DNA of 64,000 bases. Source: Streptomyces sp. LaPpAH-108 (GTDB taxonomy: Bacteria > Actinomycetota > Actinomycetes > Streptomycetales > Streptomycetaceae). The stretch spans positions 705,205-769,204 of the forward strand of contig NZ_KB891994.1 in NCBI RefSeq assembly GCF_000373625.1, given 5' to 3'. Position numbers and translations under genes: made by a program. Shown here one piece after another: positions 35,332 through 48,941 of the stretch. Below the pieces are notes generated by a model, which saw only the letters and a list, made by a program, of their open reading frames with translations, searched no databases and was not told where the DNA came from. Positions within the stretch are counted from its first letter, which is position 1, and each line of letters opens with the position of its first letter.

Positions 35332-36276
35332 ATGTCCGACTCAGGAGCTACCCCACGCCCCCCTGCGCCCCCGGCGCACTCCCCGCTCTTCCGCGCCGAG
35401 CAGTTCGTCTGGCTCACCGCGCGCGTACTGGAGCAGCGGCTGTTCGCGTTCCACTTCCTGAACGGCGCCGCCGACCCGGTGGAGGCGGCGCTGGACGCCT
35501 ATCGCAACGAGGACGGCGGCTACGGCCATGGTCTCGAACCCGATCTGCGCGGTCCGGTGAGCCAGCCGCTGCACGCCGCTCGCGCGCTGCATGTGCTGGA
35601 CGTGGTCGGCCGGTGCGGCGGTCAGCGGGTGGAGCGGCTGTGCCGTCATCTGACCGCGGCGTCCACCATGGAGGGCGCGCTGCCCGCCATCGATCCCGCC
35701 CAGCGCGGCTATCCGGCGGCGCCGTTCGTGCCGATCGTGGACGATCCGCCGAGCGAACTGCTCGCGACCGGGCCCGTGGTGGGTCTGCTGCACCGCAACG
35801 AGGTGTGGCACGCGTGGCTGTTCCGGGCCACCGACTTCTGCTGGGAGGCGGTGGAGTCGCTGGAGAAGTCCCACCCCTACGAGGTGGAGGCGGCCGTGGC
35901 CTTCCTGGACTCCGCGCCCGACCGCCCGCGCGCGCAGGCGGCTGCCGACCGGCTGGGGCGCCTGGTGCGCGAGCAGCGGCTCGCGGCGCTGGAGCCGGAC
36001 CGTCTCGACGCGTACCCGGTCGCGCCGGGCTACGCCCCCGCCGAGCACCACTTCCCGCACGACTTCGCCCGCACCCCGGACTCGCTCGCGCGCGCGTGGT
36101 TCACGGACGAGGAGATGGCCCGCTCGCTGGACTTCCTCGCCGCCGAGCAGCAGGAGGACGGCGGCTGGCCGATCCGCTGGCGCCAGTGGGCACCGGTACC
36201 GGCCCTGGAGGCGCGCCCGGCCGTCACGATCGACGCGCTGCGCACCCTCAGGGCGTACGGCCGCTACGTGGGCTGA
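35332..36276 (+). CDS. Prenyltransferase/squalene-cyclase-repeat-like hypothetical protein
   Basis: 314 residues, largely alpha-helical, with two QW-like repeats, LDAYRNEDGGYGHGLEPDL near residue 55 and AAEQQEDGGWPIRWRQW near 270, as in alpha/alpha-toroid terpene cyclases. The catalytic DxDD or QxxDGGW motif set of a true squalene cyclase is incomplete, so enzymatic activity is uncertain. Single gene, convergent with azlD. Confidence 0.75.
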   Translation: MSDSGATPRPPAPPAHSPLFRAEQFVWLTARVLEQRLFAFHFLNGAADPVEAALDAYRNEDGGYGHGLEPDLRGPVSQPLHAARALHVLDVVGRCGGQRVERLCRHLTAASTMEGALPAIDPAQRGYPAAPFVPIVDDPPSELLATGPVVGLLHRNEVWHAWLFRATDFCWEAVESLEKSHPYEVEAAVAFLDSAPDRPRAQAAADRLGRLVREQRLAALEPDRLDAYPVAPGYAPAEHHFPHDFARTPDSLARAWFTDEEMARSLDFLAAEQQEDGGWPIRWRQWAPVPALEARPAVTIDALRTLRAYGRYVG

Positions 36277-36288
36277 GGCCGGCTCCCG

Positions 36289-36597
36289 TCACCCGCCGAG
36301 CATCCGCACCCCCGCCGTCACCGCCACGGCCGCCGCGACGACCAACAGGAACGGTGCGCGCAGCATCAGGGCGACGGCCGCCGCCGCGACACCGGCCGCG
36401 CGGGCGTCCAGGACGAGCGCGTGGCCGTCGGCGAAGGTCTGCTGGGCCGTGAGCGCGGCCAGGAGGGCGACGGGGAGCAGGGCGGCCAGGCGCCGTACCA
36501 GGGGCCGTTCCATGGCTCCGGCGGGGACGAGCAGTCCGGCGAGCTTGACGGCGTAGCAGCCGAGGGCGGTCGCGCCGATCGCGATCCAGGTGTTCAA
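36289..36597 (-). CDS. azlD: AzlD-type branched-chain amino-acid export subunit
   Basis: 102-residue small membrane protein with about three TM segments (WIAIGATALGCYAVKLAGLL, LLPVALLAALTAQQTF, FLLVVAAAVAVTAG). It starts with TTG at 36597, preceded by GGAGGAGG and overlapping the azlC stop (TTGA). It works with AzlC as a two-subunit exporter. Confidence 0.86.
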   Translation of the reverse strand: MNTWIAIGATALGCYAVKLAGLLVPAGAMERPLVRRLAALLPVALLAALTAQQTFADGHALVLDARAAGVAAAAVALMLRAPFLLVVAAAVAVTAGVRMLGG

Positions 36598-37370
36598 CGG
36601 TCCTCCTCCGCGTCGCCCGGCAGGGAAGCCGGGTCCGGTATGCCTTCGCCGCCCCGGCCGGTGACGCGGCGTTCCGCGAGCAGGGCGAGCGGTGCGGCCA
36701 GCGCCGCCACCAGGACCGGCACCCCGGCGGGCAGCACGGGCAGCAGGCCGAGGCCGAGCAGGACCGCGAGGCCCGCGACCGCGCGCTCGGTGGTGGTGCA
36801 CAGCATGGGCGCGAGCAGGGCCAGGAAGACGGCGGGTCCGGCCGCGTCCAGGCCCCAGGCGTCGGTGTCCCCGATGGCGCGGGCGCCCAGCGCGCCGAGC
36901 AGCGTGGTCAGGTTCCACAGGACGTACAGGCTGAGCCCGGTGACGGTGAAGCCGAGCCGCGCGCCACGCCGGTCGCGCTGCGCGAGGGTGACGGCGGTGG
37001 TCTCGTCGATCACCCACTGCGCGGCGAACGGCCTGAGCGCGCGCGGAAGGGCCAGCACCTGCGAGAGGCGCAGTCCGTAGAACGCGTTGCGCACGCCCAG
37101 GAAGAACGCCCCGGCGGCGGCCGTGAACGGGCTGCCCCCGGCGGCGAGCGCCCCCACCAGCGCGAACTGGGAGGCGCCGGTGAACACCAGGAGGCTGAGC
37201 GCGCAGGTCTGCAGCAGCCCGAGCCCGCTTCCGGCCGAGGTGACGCCGAAGGCGAAGCCGGAGAGCCCGACGGCGACGCCCACCCCGAGGGCGTCCCGTA
37301 CGACGGCGCTGTCCGGGCGTGCCGCGCTCTGGGCGGCCCTGTCCTCGAGTGCTGTCTGTCGCTGTGCCAC
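36594..37370 (-). CDS. azlC: AzlC-type branched-chain amino-acid exporter permease
   Basis: 258 residues. It has the AzlC core GFAFGVTSAGSGLGLLQTCA, LLVFTGASQFALVGALAAGG and FLGVRNAFYGL, and WVIDETTAVTLAQ. GTG start at 37370. Exports branched-chain amino acids or analogues in related systems. Translationally coupled to azlD and downstream of an AraC-type regulator on the same strand. Confidence 0.88.
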   Translation of the reverse strand: MAQRQTALEDRAAQSAARPDSAVVRDALGVGVAVGLSGFAFGVTSAGSGLGLLQTCALSLLVFTGASQFALVGALAAGGSPFTAAAGAFFLGVRNAFYGLRLSQVLALPRALRPFAAQWVIDETTAVTLAQRDRRGARLGFTVTGLSLYVLWNLTTLLGALGARAIGDTDAWGLDAAGPAVFLALLAPMLCTTTERAVAGLAVLLGLGLLPVLPAGVPVLVAALAAPLALLAERRVTGRGGEGIPDPASLPGDAEEDR

Positions 37371-37450
37371 GCCCGGACGGTACGGCCGCTCGCGCGCGCG
37401 GGTCTTGTACGTTCTTGCGCCCGCCCCTCGGCCCCTGGTGCCGCGCGCTT

Positions 37451-38311
37451 CTAGTGCCGCTCGCGCCGGTACGCCCCCGGCGGCACGCCCACGATCCGGG
37501 TGAAGTGGCGGTTGAGGTGCGGCTGGTCGGTGAAGCCGACGGCGACGGCGGCCTCGGCGGGCGAGGTCCCTTCGTCCAGGAGGAGGCGCGCGCGGCGGAC
37601 CCGGGCGTCGGTCAGCCAGGTGTGCGGCGGCATCCCGTAGGCGGCGCGGAAGGCGCGCAGCAGGGCGAACGGGCTGGTGCCGAGGTCGGCGGCCAGCCGC
37701 TCGAGTGTGGGCGGGGCGGCCATCCGTTCCTGGAGCACGGCACGCGCGCGTGCGGCGAGCGAGGCTCCGGCGCTCCGGGGGCGCCGCTCGGGCAGCGGGC
37801 CGCCGTTGAGCCGCAGCAGCCTGGTGACGGCCACGCTCAGCAGGGTGTCGGCGGCCAGCGCGTTGCCCTCGTCGACGGCGCGCAGCACCTGGTGGACCAG
37901 GCGGGCGGCGTACGGGTCGTCGAGCACCGGGGTGACGAAGCCCGGGGTGCCCCGGATCGTGGTCGTCTCGGCGGCGATCCGGGCCACCACCTCGGGCGAG
38001 GGGTAGAGCGCGCCGTACCGCCAGCCCTCGGGGACACCGGCCCGGCCGGTGTGCGGGGTGTCCGGGTTGACCAGCGCGAGGGCCCCGGCGCCCGCCGACA
38101 CGTCGCTGCCGCCGTGCTGGAAGACCTCGACCCCGTCGGCGATGGCCGCGATCACGAAGTTCTCGTGGGTGTGCCGGACGAAGGTCTTGCGGATGTAGCG
38201 GGCGCGCAGCAGGTCCACACCGGGCAGTTCGTCGTACCGCCAGTGCCGTGCCCGCTCCGTCGGAGGCGTTGCCCGCTCCGTCGAAGACCGTGCCCGCTCC
38301 CCTGAAGACAT
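37451..38311 (-). CDS. AraC-family transcriptional regulator
   Basis: 286 residues. An N-terminal cupin-like sensor (FVRHTHENFVIAAIADGVEV, NPDTPHTGRA) is followed by a C-terminal double HTH (LERLAADLGTSPFALLRAFR, AEAAVAVGFTDQPHLNRHFT). Such sensors often bind amino acids, and the gene directly precedes azlCD, so it probably controls this exporter. The N-terminus holds repeats of the ERA(R/T) type. Confidence 0.9.
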   Translation of the reverse strand: MSSGERARSSTERATPPTERARHWRYDELPGVDLLRARYIRKTFVRHTHENFVIAAIADGVEVFQHGGSDVSAGAGALALVNPDTPHTGRAGVPEGWRYGALYPSPEVVARIAAETTTIRGTPGFVTPVLDDPYAARLVHQVLRAVDEGNALAADTLLSVAVTRLLRLNGGPLPERRPRSAGASLAARARAVLQERMAAPPTLERLAADLGTSPFALLRAFRAAYGMPPHTWLTDARVRRARLLLDEGTSPAEAAVAVGFTDQPHLNRHFTRIVGVPPGAYRRERH

Positions 38312-38411
38312 GCGCCCATTGTCCGCCACGCAAGGCCGGTCCGCGCGGCCCGCTTCCGTCCCGTTTGTGCAGGTCAGGCGGATTGTCAGTGGCGGGGTGC
38401 AGGATGGATGC

Positions 38412-43355
<4,944 letters not shown>

Positions 43356-43442
43356 CCACCCGAACACCTGACCACCGCCGAGCCCCCGCCCGCACCCGAG
43401 TGACCGAAGCCGCACCCCACCCCGCCATGGCACGCTGGACCC

Positions 43443-44285
43443 ATGCCCGAAGGTGACACGGTCTGGCAGGCCGCCAAGCGGCTGCACGACGCGCTCGCGG
43501 GCCGGGTGCTGACCCGCAGCGACTTCCGGGTGCCGAGGTACGCGACGCTCGACCTCACCGGCCGGACCGTCCTGAACACCGTCCCGCGCGGCAAACACCT
43601 GCTCACCCGCTTCGAGGGCGGCCTGACCCTGCACACGCATCTGCGCATGGAGGGCGCCTGGAAGGTGTACGGCAGCGGCGAGCGCTGGCGCGGCGGCCCC
43701 GGGCACCAGATCCGCGCCGTCCTCGGCGCGGACGACCGCACGGCCGTCGGCTACCGCCTCCAGGTGCTGGAGTTCCTGCGCACCACCGACGAGGAACGCG
43801 TCGTGGGCCACCTCGGCCCGGACCTCCTCGGCCCCGACTGGAATCCGGAACTCGCCCTCGCCAACCTCCAGGCGGCCCCCGATCGCCCCCTCGGCGAGGC
43901 CCTGCTCGACCAGCGCAACCTGGCCGGTATCGGCAACATCTACAAGAGCGAGCTGTGCTTCCTGCTCGGCGTGACCCCCTGGCTGCCGGTCGGCGCACTG
44001 CCCCCGGACCGGGCCGCCCAGCTGCCCGCCGTGGCCCAGCGCCTCCTGGAGATCAACCGCGACCGCCCCGTCCGCCAGACGACGGGCGTGCACCGCTACG
44101 ACCTCTTCGTGTACGGCCGCGCACCCCGCCCCTGTCTGCGCTGCGGCACCTCGGTCCGGGTGGCCGACCAGGGCGACGGCTCCCAGGAGCGCCCCACCTA
44201 CTGGTGCCCCACCTGCCAGCAGGGCCCCGCCCCGGCCCCCGGCTCACCCCAGCGCTGGCGCGACCGCCGACCCCACCGGTCCTGA
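43443..44285 (+). CDS. Fpg/Nei-family DNA glycosylase (endonuclease VIII-like)
   Basis: 280 residues. The mature N-terminal Pro2-Glu3 (MPEGDTVWQ) is the catalytic pair. The helix-two-turn-helix is GNIYKSELCFLLG, and the C-terminal zinc finger is CLRCGTSVRV ... YWCPTCQ. MPEGDT rather than MPELPE places it in the Nei branch (oxidised pyrimidines). Likely co-transcribed with lhr. Confidence 0.92.
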   Translation: MPEGDTVWQAAKRLHDALAGRVLTRSDFRVPRYATLDLTGRTVLNTVPRGKHLLTRFEGGLTLHTHLRMEGAWKVYGSGERWRGGPGHQIRAVLGADDRTAVGYRLQVLEFLRTTDEERVVGHLGPDLLGPDWNPELALANLQAAPDRPLGEALLDQRNLAGIGNIYKSELCFLLGVTPWLPVGALPPDRAAQLPAVAQRLLEINRDRPVRQTTGVHRYDLFVYGRAPRPCLRCGTSVRVADQGDGSQERPTYWCPTCQQGPAPAPGSPQRWRDRRPHRS

Positions 44286-44295
44286 CCGGAAACAC

Positions 44296-44709
44296 TCACC
44301 CCGGCTGCTGCCCGTCCCCCGCACCACCGCGCTCCACAGGCGGCGCCGAAAGGGACGGCCCCGCATCGGCCGCCCCCACGATAGGCGCCACCGAAGCGGA
44401 CACCCCCGAAACAGGCGGCCCCGAAAGAGCCGCCGCCCCCGGCCCCACCGCCGAACCCCCCTCGTCCCCGGTCCCGCTCGCGCCCCCGCTCCCCCGCCAG
44501 GCCTCCCGCCACCGCCCCGGCCCCACGGCCCCCGCCGCCCGCTCCCAAGCCACACAGTGCACCGGCAGGACCCCGAGCCCCCACCCGCCGAGCACCACGG
44601 AGCCCTCCAGGACCCCCGCGCCCTCCCCCAGGGCCAGCCGCACCGCGGCCACCCACCACGCCGCGCCCAGCCCGAGCACAGCCCCCCAGCGCATCAATCG
44701 CCCCACCAT
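44296..44709 (-). CDS. Hypothetical small membrane protein
   Basis: 137 residues. Two hydrophobic segments near the N-terminus (MRWGAVLGLGAAWWVAAVRL and SVVLGGWGLGVLPVHCVAW) are followed by a disordered Gly/Ser/Pro tail. Codon third positions are strongly GC-biased in this frame, supporting coding. No family recognised. Convergent with the glycosylase gene. Confidence 0.55.
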   Translation of the reverse strand: MVGRLMRWGAVLGLGAAWWVAAVRLALGEGAGVLEGSVVLGGWGLGVLPVHCVAWERAAGAVGPGRWREAWRGSGGASGTGDEGGSAVGPGAAALSGPPVSGVSASVAPIVGAADAGPSLSAPPVERGGAGDGQQPG

Positions 44710-44784
44710 GGCCCGCCACCTCCAGCCGGACGCTAGACCGCCGCCTGTCCCGCGAGGAAGGCGCACCGAGGGCTCACCGGAGCA

Positions 44785-44808
44785 GGGCGGGGAAACGGAC
44801 TCCCGCCC
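44785..44808 (-). terminator. Possible terminator of dps gene
   Basis: GGGCGGG/CCCGCCC 7-bp stem with 10-nt loop, 17 bp after the Dps stop. Confidence 0.45.
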
Positions 44809-44824
44809 CGTGCCGTCCATCCGC

Positions 44825-45295
44825 CTAGGAGTTCTCCGCCTGCCACATCCAGTGATGCTTCTCGAGGTCACCCGTGATCCCGATGAGCAGGTCCTCGGTC
44901 ACCGGGTCGGCATCGCCGGTCGCGTTGACCCGTTCACGCATACGGGTGATGACCGCGCCGAGGGCGCCGACCATCGCGCCGACCGCGTCGGTGTCCTTGA
45001 TCCAGCCCGCGGGCGGGGCCTCTATGCCGCTGCCGGAGGCCACGGAGGCCGCCCGCCCGTCCGGCGAGACACCGAGCGCGGAGGCCCGTTCGGCCACCGT
45101 GTCGGAGTGGGCGCGCGCGGAGGCGACCACGTCGTCCAGCTGGAGGTGGATGGAGCGGAAGCGCGGCCCGACGACGTTCCAGTGGATCTGCTTGGCGACC
45201 AGCGAGAGGTCCACCAGGTCGACGAGCGCGCCCTGCAGGGCGTCGGACACGGTCTTCAGCGCGTCTTCGGGCAGCGGGCTCTTCACCACGTACAT
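44825..45295 (-). CDS. Dps-family ferritin-like protein
   Basis: 156 residues. The Dps ferroxidase signature is KQIHWNVVGPRFRSIHLQLDD with AHSDTVAERASALG. Dodecameric Dps proteins oxidise and store iron and protect or compact DNA; S. coelicolor has several. The short N-terminus has no Lys-rich tail, so direct DNA binding is doubtful. ATG 45295 follows GGAGGAA. Upstream lies the clgR terminator. Confidence 0.9.
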   Translation of the reverse strand: MYVVKSPLPEDALKTVSDALQGALVDLVDLSLVAKQIHWNVVGPRFRSIHLQLDDVVASARAHSDTVAERASALGVSPDGRAASVASGSGIEAPPAGWIKDTDAVGAMVGALGAVITRMRERVNATGDADPVTEDLLIGITGDLEKHHWMWQAENS

Positions 45296-45511
45296 CGCCG
45301 TTCCTCCGGGGTTCTCGGGCAGCCACCAGCGGCCTGCCGGCATCGGCCTGCCTCCACCATGACCGGCCCCGTGGACCCCGGCAAACGGTGGAGCCGGGAC
45401 GCAAGCCGCCACGCCGGTACCCGGCACAAGCCCCGCCGATCGGCGGAACGCGGACGCGGCGGACGCGCACACCCGGAAAGCCCGGCCTGCGAAAGGGGCG
45501 CGGACATGCGA

Positions 45512-45563
45512 AAGCCCCGGCCGGGCCTCACCAGGATCTCCCTGGGAAGCCCGGCCGGGGCTT
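45512..45563 (-). terminator. Terminator of clgR
   Basis: 15-bp perfect stem AAGCCCCGGCCGGGC / GCCCGGCCGGGGCTT (45512-45526 and 45549-45563). The loop holds a second small hairpin (CCAGG/CCTGG). It lies between the clgR stop and dps. Confidence 0.8.
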
Positions 45564-45599
45564 CACACGTATGGGGCTGTCAGGCCGCGCGCGTGAGGG

Positions 45600-45974
45600 T
45601 CACGCGGCGACCACGTCGACCGCCTCGGCCGGTGCCTTGATGGTCACCCGTTCCGGTGGCACACCGGTCACCGAGACGGAACCCAGCATCGGACGGACCG
45701 GCGCCGGGACGGCGTCGGTGACCGCGGCGGACTGGGCCAGCTCGGCGAGGGCGAGCTCGTCGCTCACTTCCCGCATGAGTTCCGACATCCGTACGTCCAG
45801 CGCGTCGCAGATGGCGGAGAGCAGTTCGGAGGAAGCCTCCTTCTGCCCCCGCTCCACCTCGGAGAGATAGCCGAGTGAGACTCGGGCGGACGAGGAGACT
45901 TCGCGCAGAGTACGGCCCTGGCGCTGGCGCTGCCGACGCAGCACGTCACCCAGCAGGCGACGGAGCAGAATCAT
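45600..45974 (-). CDS. clgR: Transcriptional activator ClgR
   Basis: 124-residue XRE-type regulator of clp/lon protease genes. The HTH spans about 18-45 (GRTLREVSSSARVSLGYLSE). The C-terminus ends VDVVAA; terminal small hydrophobic residues of Streptomyces ClgR are known to make it a ClpP substrate, giving feedback. ATG 45974 starts the conserved MILLRRLLGDVLR; the 11-residue longer reading was rejected. It follows cinA by 109 bp. Confidence 0.93.
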   Translation of the reverse strand: MILLRRLLGDVLRRQRQRQGRTLREVSSSARVSLGYLSEVERGQKEASSELLSAICDALDVRMSELMREVSDELALAELAQSAAVTDAVPAPVRPMLGSVSVTGVPPERVTIKAPAEAVDVVAA

Positions 45975-46083
45975 CGGTGGCTCCCTCCTCGGACCGCGTA
46001 GCCGCATCCTTCTCGCCCCACCGTACCGCCTCGCGCCGCGGCCGTGCGGGGAGCGATGTCGTGTTCACTCAGGGCTGCAAACA

Positions 46084-46629
46084 TCAAAACCCCCCGTTCC
46101 GTTCCGTATCCTGTGCCCGCTCATTTCCGGTCTGTTCGCCCGCAAGCTCCCGTAGAAGCAGGGCGAGTACGCTCCGTACACTCTCCCTACGAATTTCCGC
46201 ACGGCTGCCGTTCAACCGCAGGGCCTCCACTTTTCCGCCGGGGGCGGAATCAAGGCGCTCTCCGGCCGGTCCGGCGACGGCGACGAAGACCGTTCCCACC
46301 GGGTTCCCGTCCTGTGGATCGGGGCCGGCGACGCCCGTGGTGGCGATGCCCCAGTCGGCCCCGAGGGCCTGGCGCACCCCTGCGGCCATCTGGGCCGCGA
46401 CCTGCGGGTCCACCGCCCCGCGCCGCTCCAGGAGGGCGGCGTCGACACCGAGGAGCCGGTGCTTGAGCTCGGTGGCGTAGGCGGTGACCGAACCACGGAA
46501 GACCCGGGACGCCCCGGGTACCGCCGTGATTTCCGCGGCGACCAGGCCACCGGTCAGCGACTCGGCGACCGCGAGCGTCTTTCCGCTCACTGTCAGTAGT
46601 CGGACCAATTCGGTGGCCGTGGTCGTCAC
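46084..46629 (-). CDS. cinA: Stand-alone CinA C-terminal domain (nicotinamide-nucleotide amidase)
   Basis: 181 residues: LAVAESLTGGLVAAEITAVPG, YATELKHRLLGV and TTGVAGPDPQDGNPVGTVFVA. Deamidates NMN in pyridine-nucleotide recycling (PncC activity). The N-terminal MoeA-like domain of long CinA is absent, as in other actinobacteria. The GTG start at 46629 overlaps the pgsA stop (GTGA). Confidence 0.93.
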   Translation of the reverse strand: MTTTATELVRLLTVSGKTLAVAESLTGGLVAAEITAVPGASRVFRGSVTAYATELKHRLLGVDAALLERRGAVDPQVAAQMAAGVRQALGADWGIATTGVAGPDPQDGNPVGTVFVAVAGPAGERLDSAPGGKVEALRLNGSRAEIRRESVRSVLALLLRELAGEQTGNERAQDTERNGGF

Positions 46630-47369
46630 GCTTCCTGTTCCTCCAACGCCGCGGCGCGCTCCGCGATTCCCCGGCGGCGCAGCACGATGGCCTGTCTCAC
46701 ATAGTCGAGTCCGGTGATCACGGTGAGGATCACCGCGGCGGCCATCATCCAGAACCGCAGGGTGGCCAGCCAGCCGGTCAGCGGCAGGACGTACATCCCG
46801 ACGGCGACGCCCTGGGTGAGCGTCTTGAGCTTGCCGCCCCGGCTGGCCGGGATCACGCCGTACCGGATGACCACGAAACGCAGCAGCGTGATGCCCAGTT
46901 CCCGGCCGAGGATGACCACCGTCACCCACCAGGGCAGGTCACCCAGGGACGACAGGCAGATCAGCGCCGCGCCCATGATCGCCTTGTCGGCTATCGGATC
47001 GGCGATCTTCCCGAAGTCGGTGACCAGGTCGTAGGTGCGCGCCAGATGACCGTCGAACAAGTCGGTGATCATGGCGATGGCGAAGGCTGCCCAGGCGAAC
47101 GCGCGCCAGGCCGGGTCGTAGCCGCCGTCCTCCAGCATCAGGACCACGAAGCCGGGCACCAGGACCAGCCGGAGCATGGTCAGCAGATTGGCCACGTTCC
47201 AGACGCTGGCCTGGTTGACGGCGGCGGCAGCGAGCTTGCCGCCGCGCAGGGGCCGCGCGTCCGGCGCGAGGGCGGGACCGGAGACCTCCGGAACACCGTC
47301 GGCGGCCCGGTCCGCGGCGCTGTGCGCGCCCGGGGAGCCGCCCGAGGCGGATGCCGGGACTCCGGTCAT
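46626..47369 (-). CDS. pgsA: CDP-diacylglycerol-glycerol-3-phosphate 3-phosphatidyltransferase
   Basis: 247-residue membrane enzyme making phosphatidylglycerophosphate. The CDP-alcohol signature is DLFDGHLARTYDLVTDFGK continuing IADPIADK, with several TM helices. A 50-residue disordered N-terminus is unusual compared with E. coli PgsA. Its ATG overlaps the rimO stop (ATGA). Confidence 0.93.
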   Translation of the reverse strand: MTGVPASASGGSPGAHSAADRAADGVPEVSGPALAPDARPLRGGKLAAAAVNQASVWNVANLLTMLRLVLVPGFVVLMLEDGGYDPAWRAFAWAAFAIAMITDLFDGHLARTYDLVTDFGKIADPIADKAIMGAALICLSSLGDLPWWVTVVILGRELGITLLRFVVIRYGVIPASRGGKLKTLTQGVAVGMYVLPLTGWLATLRFWMMAAAVILTVITGLDYVRQAIVLRRRGIAERAAALEEQEA

Positions 47370-48838
47370 CTGGCCGCCTCCTCGCTACACACCGACGAGC
47401 CAGGAAGCGGCTCGGCCACCAGGTCGACACCCTCCGTGCCGACCACCTTGGCCTCGACGATACGTCCGACGCTCAGCCCCTCGCCGCTCGTGAGCAGCAC
47501 CTGGCCGTCCGTCTCCGGTGCCTGGTGGGCGGCGCGGCCGTACGTGCCGTCCTCGCCGTCGATGGACTCCACGAGGACGTGCACGGTTTCGCTCAGGCGC
47601 TCCTCGGCGCGCTGCGAGACCAGTTCCTCGGCGAGTCGCGAGACGCGGGCGAGGCGCTCGGCCACCACGTCCTCGTCGAGCTTGCCGTCGTAGGTCGCGG
47701 CCTCGGTGCCGTCCTCGTCCGAGTAGCCGAAGACGCCGATGGCGTCCAGGCGGGCGCCGGTCAGGAAGCGCTCCAGCTCGGCCAGGTCGGACTCGCTCTC
47801 GCCGGGGAAGCCGACGATGAAGTTGGAGCGCACACCGGCCTGGGGCGCCTTGGAGCGGATGGTGTCCAGCAGCTCCAGGAAGCGGTCGGTGTCGCCGAAG
47901 CGGCGCATGGAGCGCAGCACGTTCGGCGCGGAGTGCTGGAAGGACAGGTCGAAGTACGGGACGACCTTCGGGGTGGAGGTCAGCACGTCGATCAGGCCGG
48001 GCCGCATCTCGGCGGGCTGGAGGTAGCTGACGCGCACCCGCTCGATGCCGTCCACCTCGGCCAGCTCGGGCAGCAGGGACTCCAGGAGGCGGATGTCGCC
48101 CAGGTCCTTGCCGTAGGAGGTGTTGTTCTCGGAGACCAGCATGATCTCCTTGACGCCCTGCTCGGCCAGCCAGCGCGTCTCGTTGAGCACGTCGCTGGGG
48201 CGGCGGGAGATGAAGGAGCCCCGGAAGGACGGGATGGCGCAGAAGGAGCAGCGCCGGTCGCAGCCGGAGGCCAGCTTGACCGAGGCGACCGGGGAGCCGT
48301 CCAGGCGGCGGCGCAGGGGCGCGCGCGGTCCCGAGGAGGGCGCCAGGCCCTCGGGGAGGTCGACGGGGGCATGCCCGGGCAGGGCGACGGAGGCCGCGGA
48401 CTCCTGGCGCGCGGCCGGGCTGATCGGCAGCAGCTTGCGGCGGTCGCGCGGGGTGTGGGCGGCGTGGATGCCGCCGGACAGGATGGTCTGCAGCCGGTCG
48501 GAGATGTCGGAGTAGTCGTCGAAGCCGAGCACGCCGTCGGCCTCGGGCAGCGCTTCGGCCAGCTCCTTGCCGTACCGCTCGGCCATGCAGCCCACGGCCA
48601 CGACGGCCTGGGTTCTGCCGTGGTCCTTGAGGTCGTTGGCCTCCAGGAGGGCGTCGACGGAGTCCTTCTTGGCGGCTTCGACGAATCCACAGGTGTTGAC
48701 GACGGCGACATCGGCGTCCGCGGCGTCCTCGACGAGCTGCCAGCCGTCCGCCTCCAAGCGGCCTGCGAGCTCCTCCGAGTCCACCTCGTTACGGGCGCAG
48801 CCGAGAGTGACGAGTGCGACGGTACGGCGTTCAGGCAT
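47366..48838 (-). CDS. rimO: Ribosomal protein S12 methylthiotransferase
   Basis: 490 residues. It has an MTTase domain (LVTLGCARNEVDSEELAGRL, NTCGFVEAA, VGCMAERYG), the radical SAM CxxxCxxC in CDRRCSFCAIPSFRG, and a C-terminal TRAM domain. Methylthiolates an Asp of S12. ATG 48838 (MPERRTVAL) was chosen over a reading 25 residues longer. A 50-residue insertion rich in Pro/Ala (about 135-185) lies before the SAM motif. First gene of rimO-pgsA-cinA. Confidence 0.94.
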   Translation of the reverse strand: MPERRTVALVTLGCARNEVDSEELAGRLEADGWQLVEDAADADVAVVNTCGFVEAAKKDSVDALLEANDLKDHGRTQAVVAVGCMAERYGKELAEALPEADGVLGFDDYSDISDRLQTILSGGIHAAHTPRDRRKLLPISPAARQESAASVALPGHAPVDLPEGLAPSSGPRAPLRRRLDGSPVASVKLASGCDRRCSFCAIPSFRGSFISRRPSDVLNETRWLAEQGVKEIMLVSENNTSYGKDLGDIRLLESLLPELAEVDGIERVRVSYLQPAEMRPGLIDVLTSTPKVVPYFDLSFQHSAPNVLRSMRRFGDTDRFLELLDTIRSKAPQAGVRSNFIVGFPGESESDLAELERFLTGARLDAIGVFGYSDEDGTEAATYDGKLDEDVVAERLARVSRLAEELVSQRAEERLSETVHVLVESIDGEDGTYGRAAHQAPETDGQVLLTSGEGLSVGRIVEAKVVGTEGVDLVAEPLPGSSVCSEEAAR

Positions 48839-48873
48839 GGGCTCAAGACTACTTTGTCTGACCGGCACCCTAT

Positions 48874-48911
48874 GTCGACGGGGTTGACCGCTCCCGGCCA
48901 ACCCCGTCGAC
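48874..48911 (-). terminator. Terminator between RodZ-like gene and rimO
   Basis: 13-bp perfect stem GTCGACGGGGTTG / CAACCCCGTCGAC with a 12-nt loop, 30 bp after the upstream gene's stop. Confidence 0.75.
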
Positions 48912-48941
48912 ACACGCTCACCCCGAGGTCACCCCGGGAGG

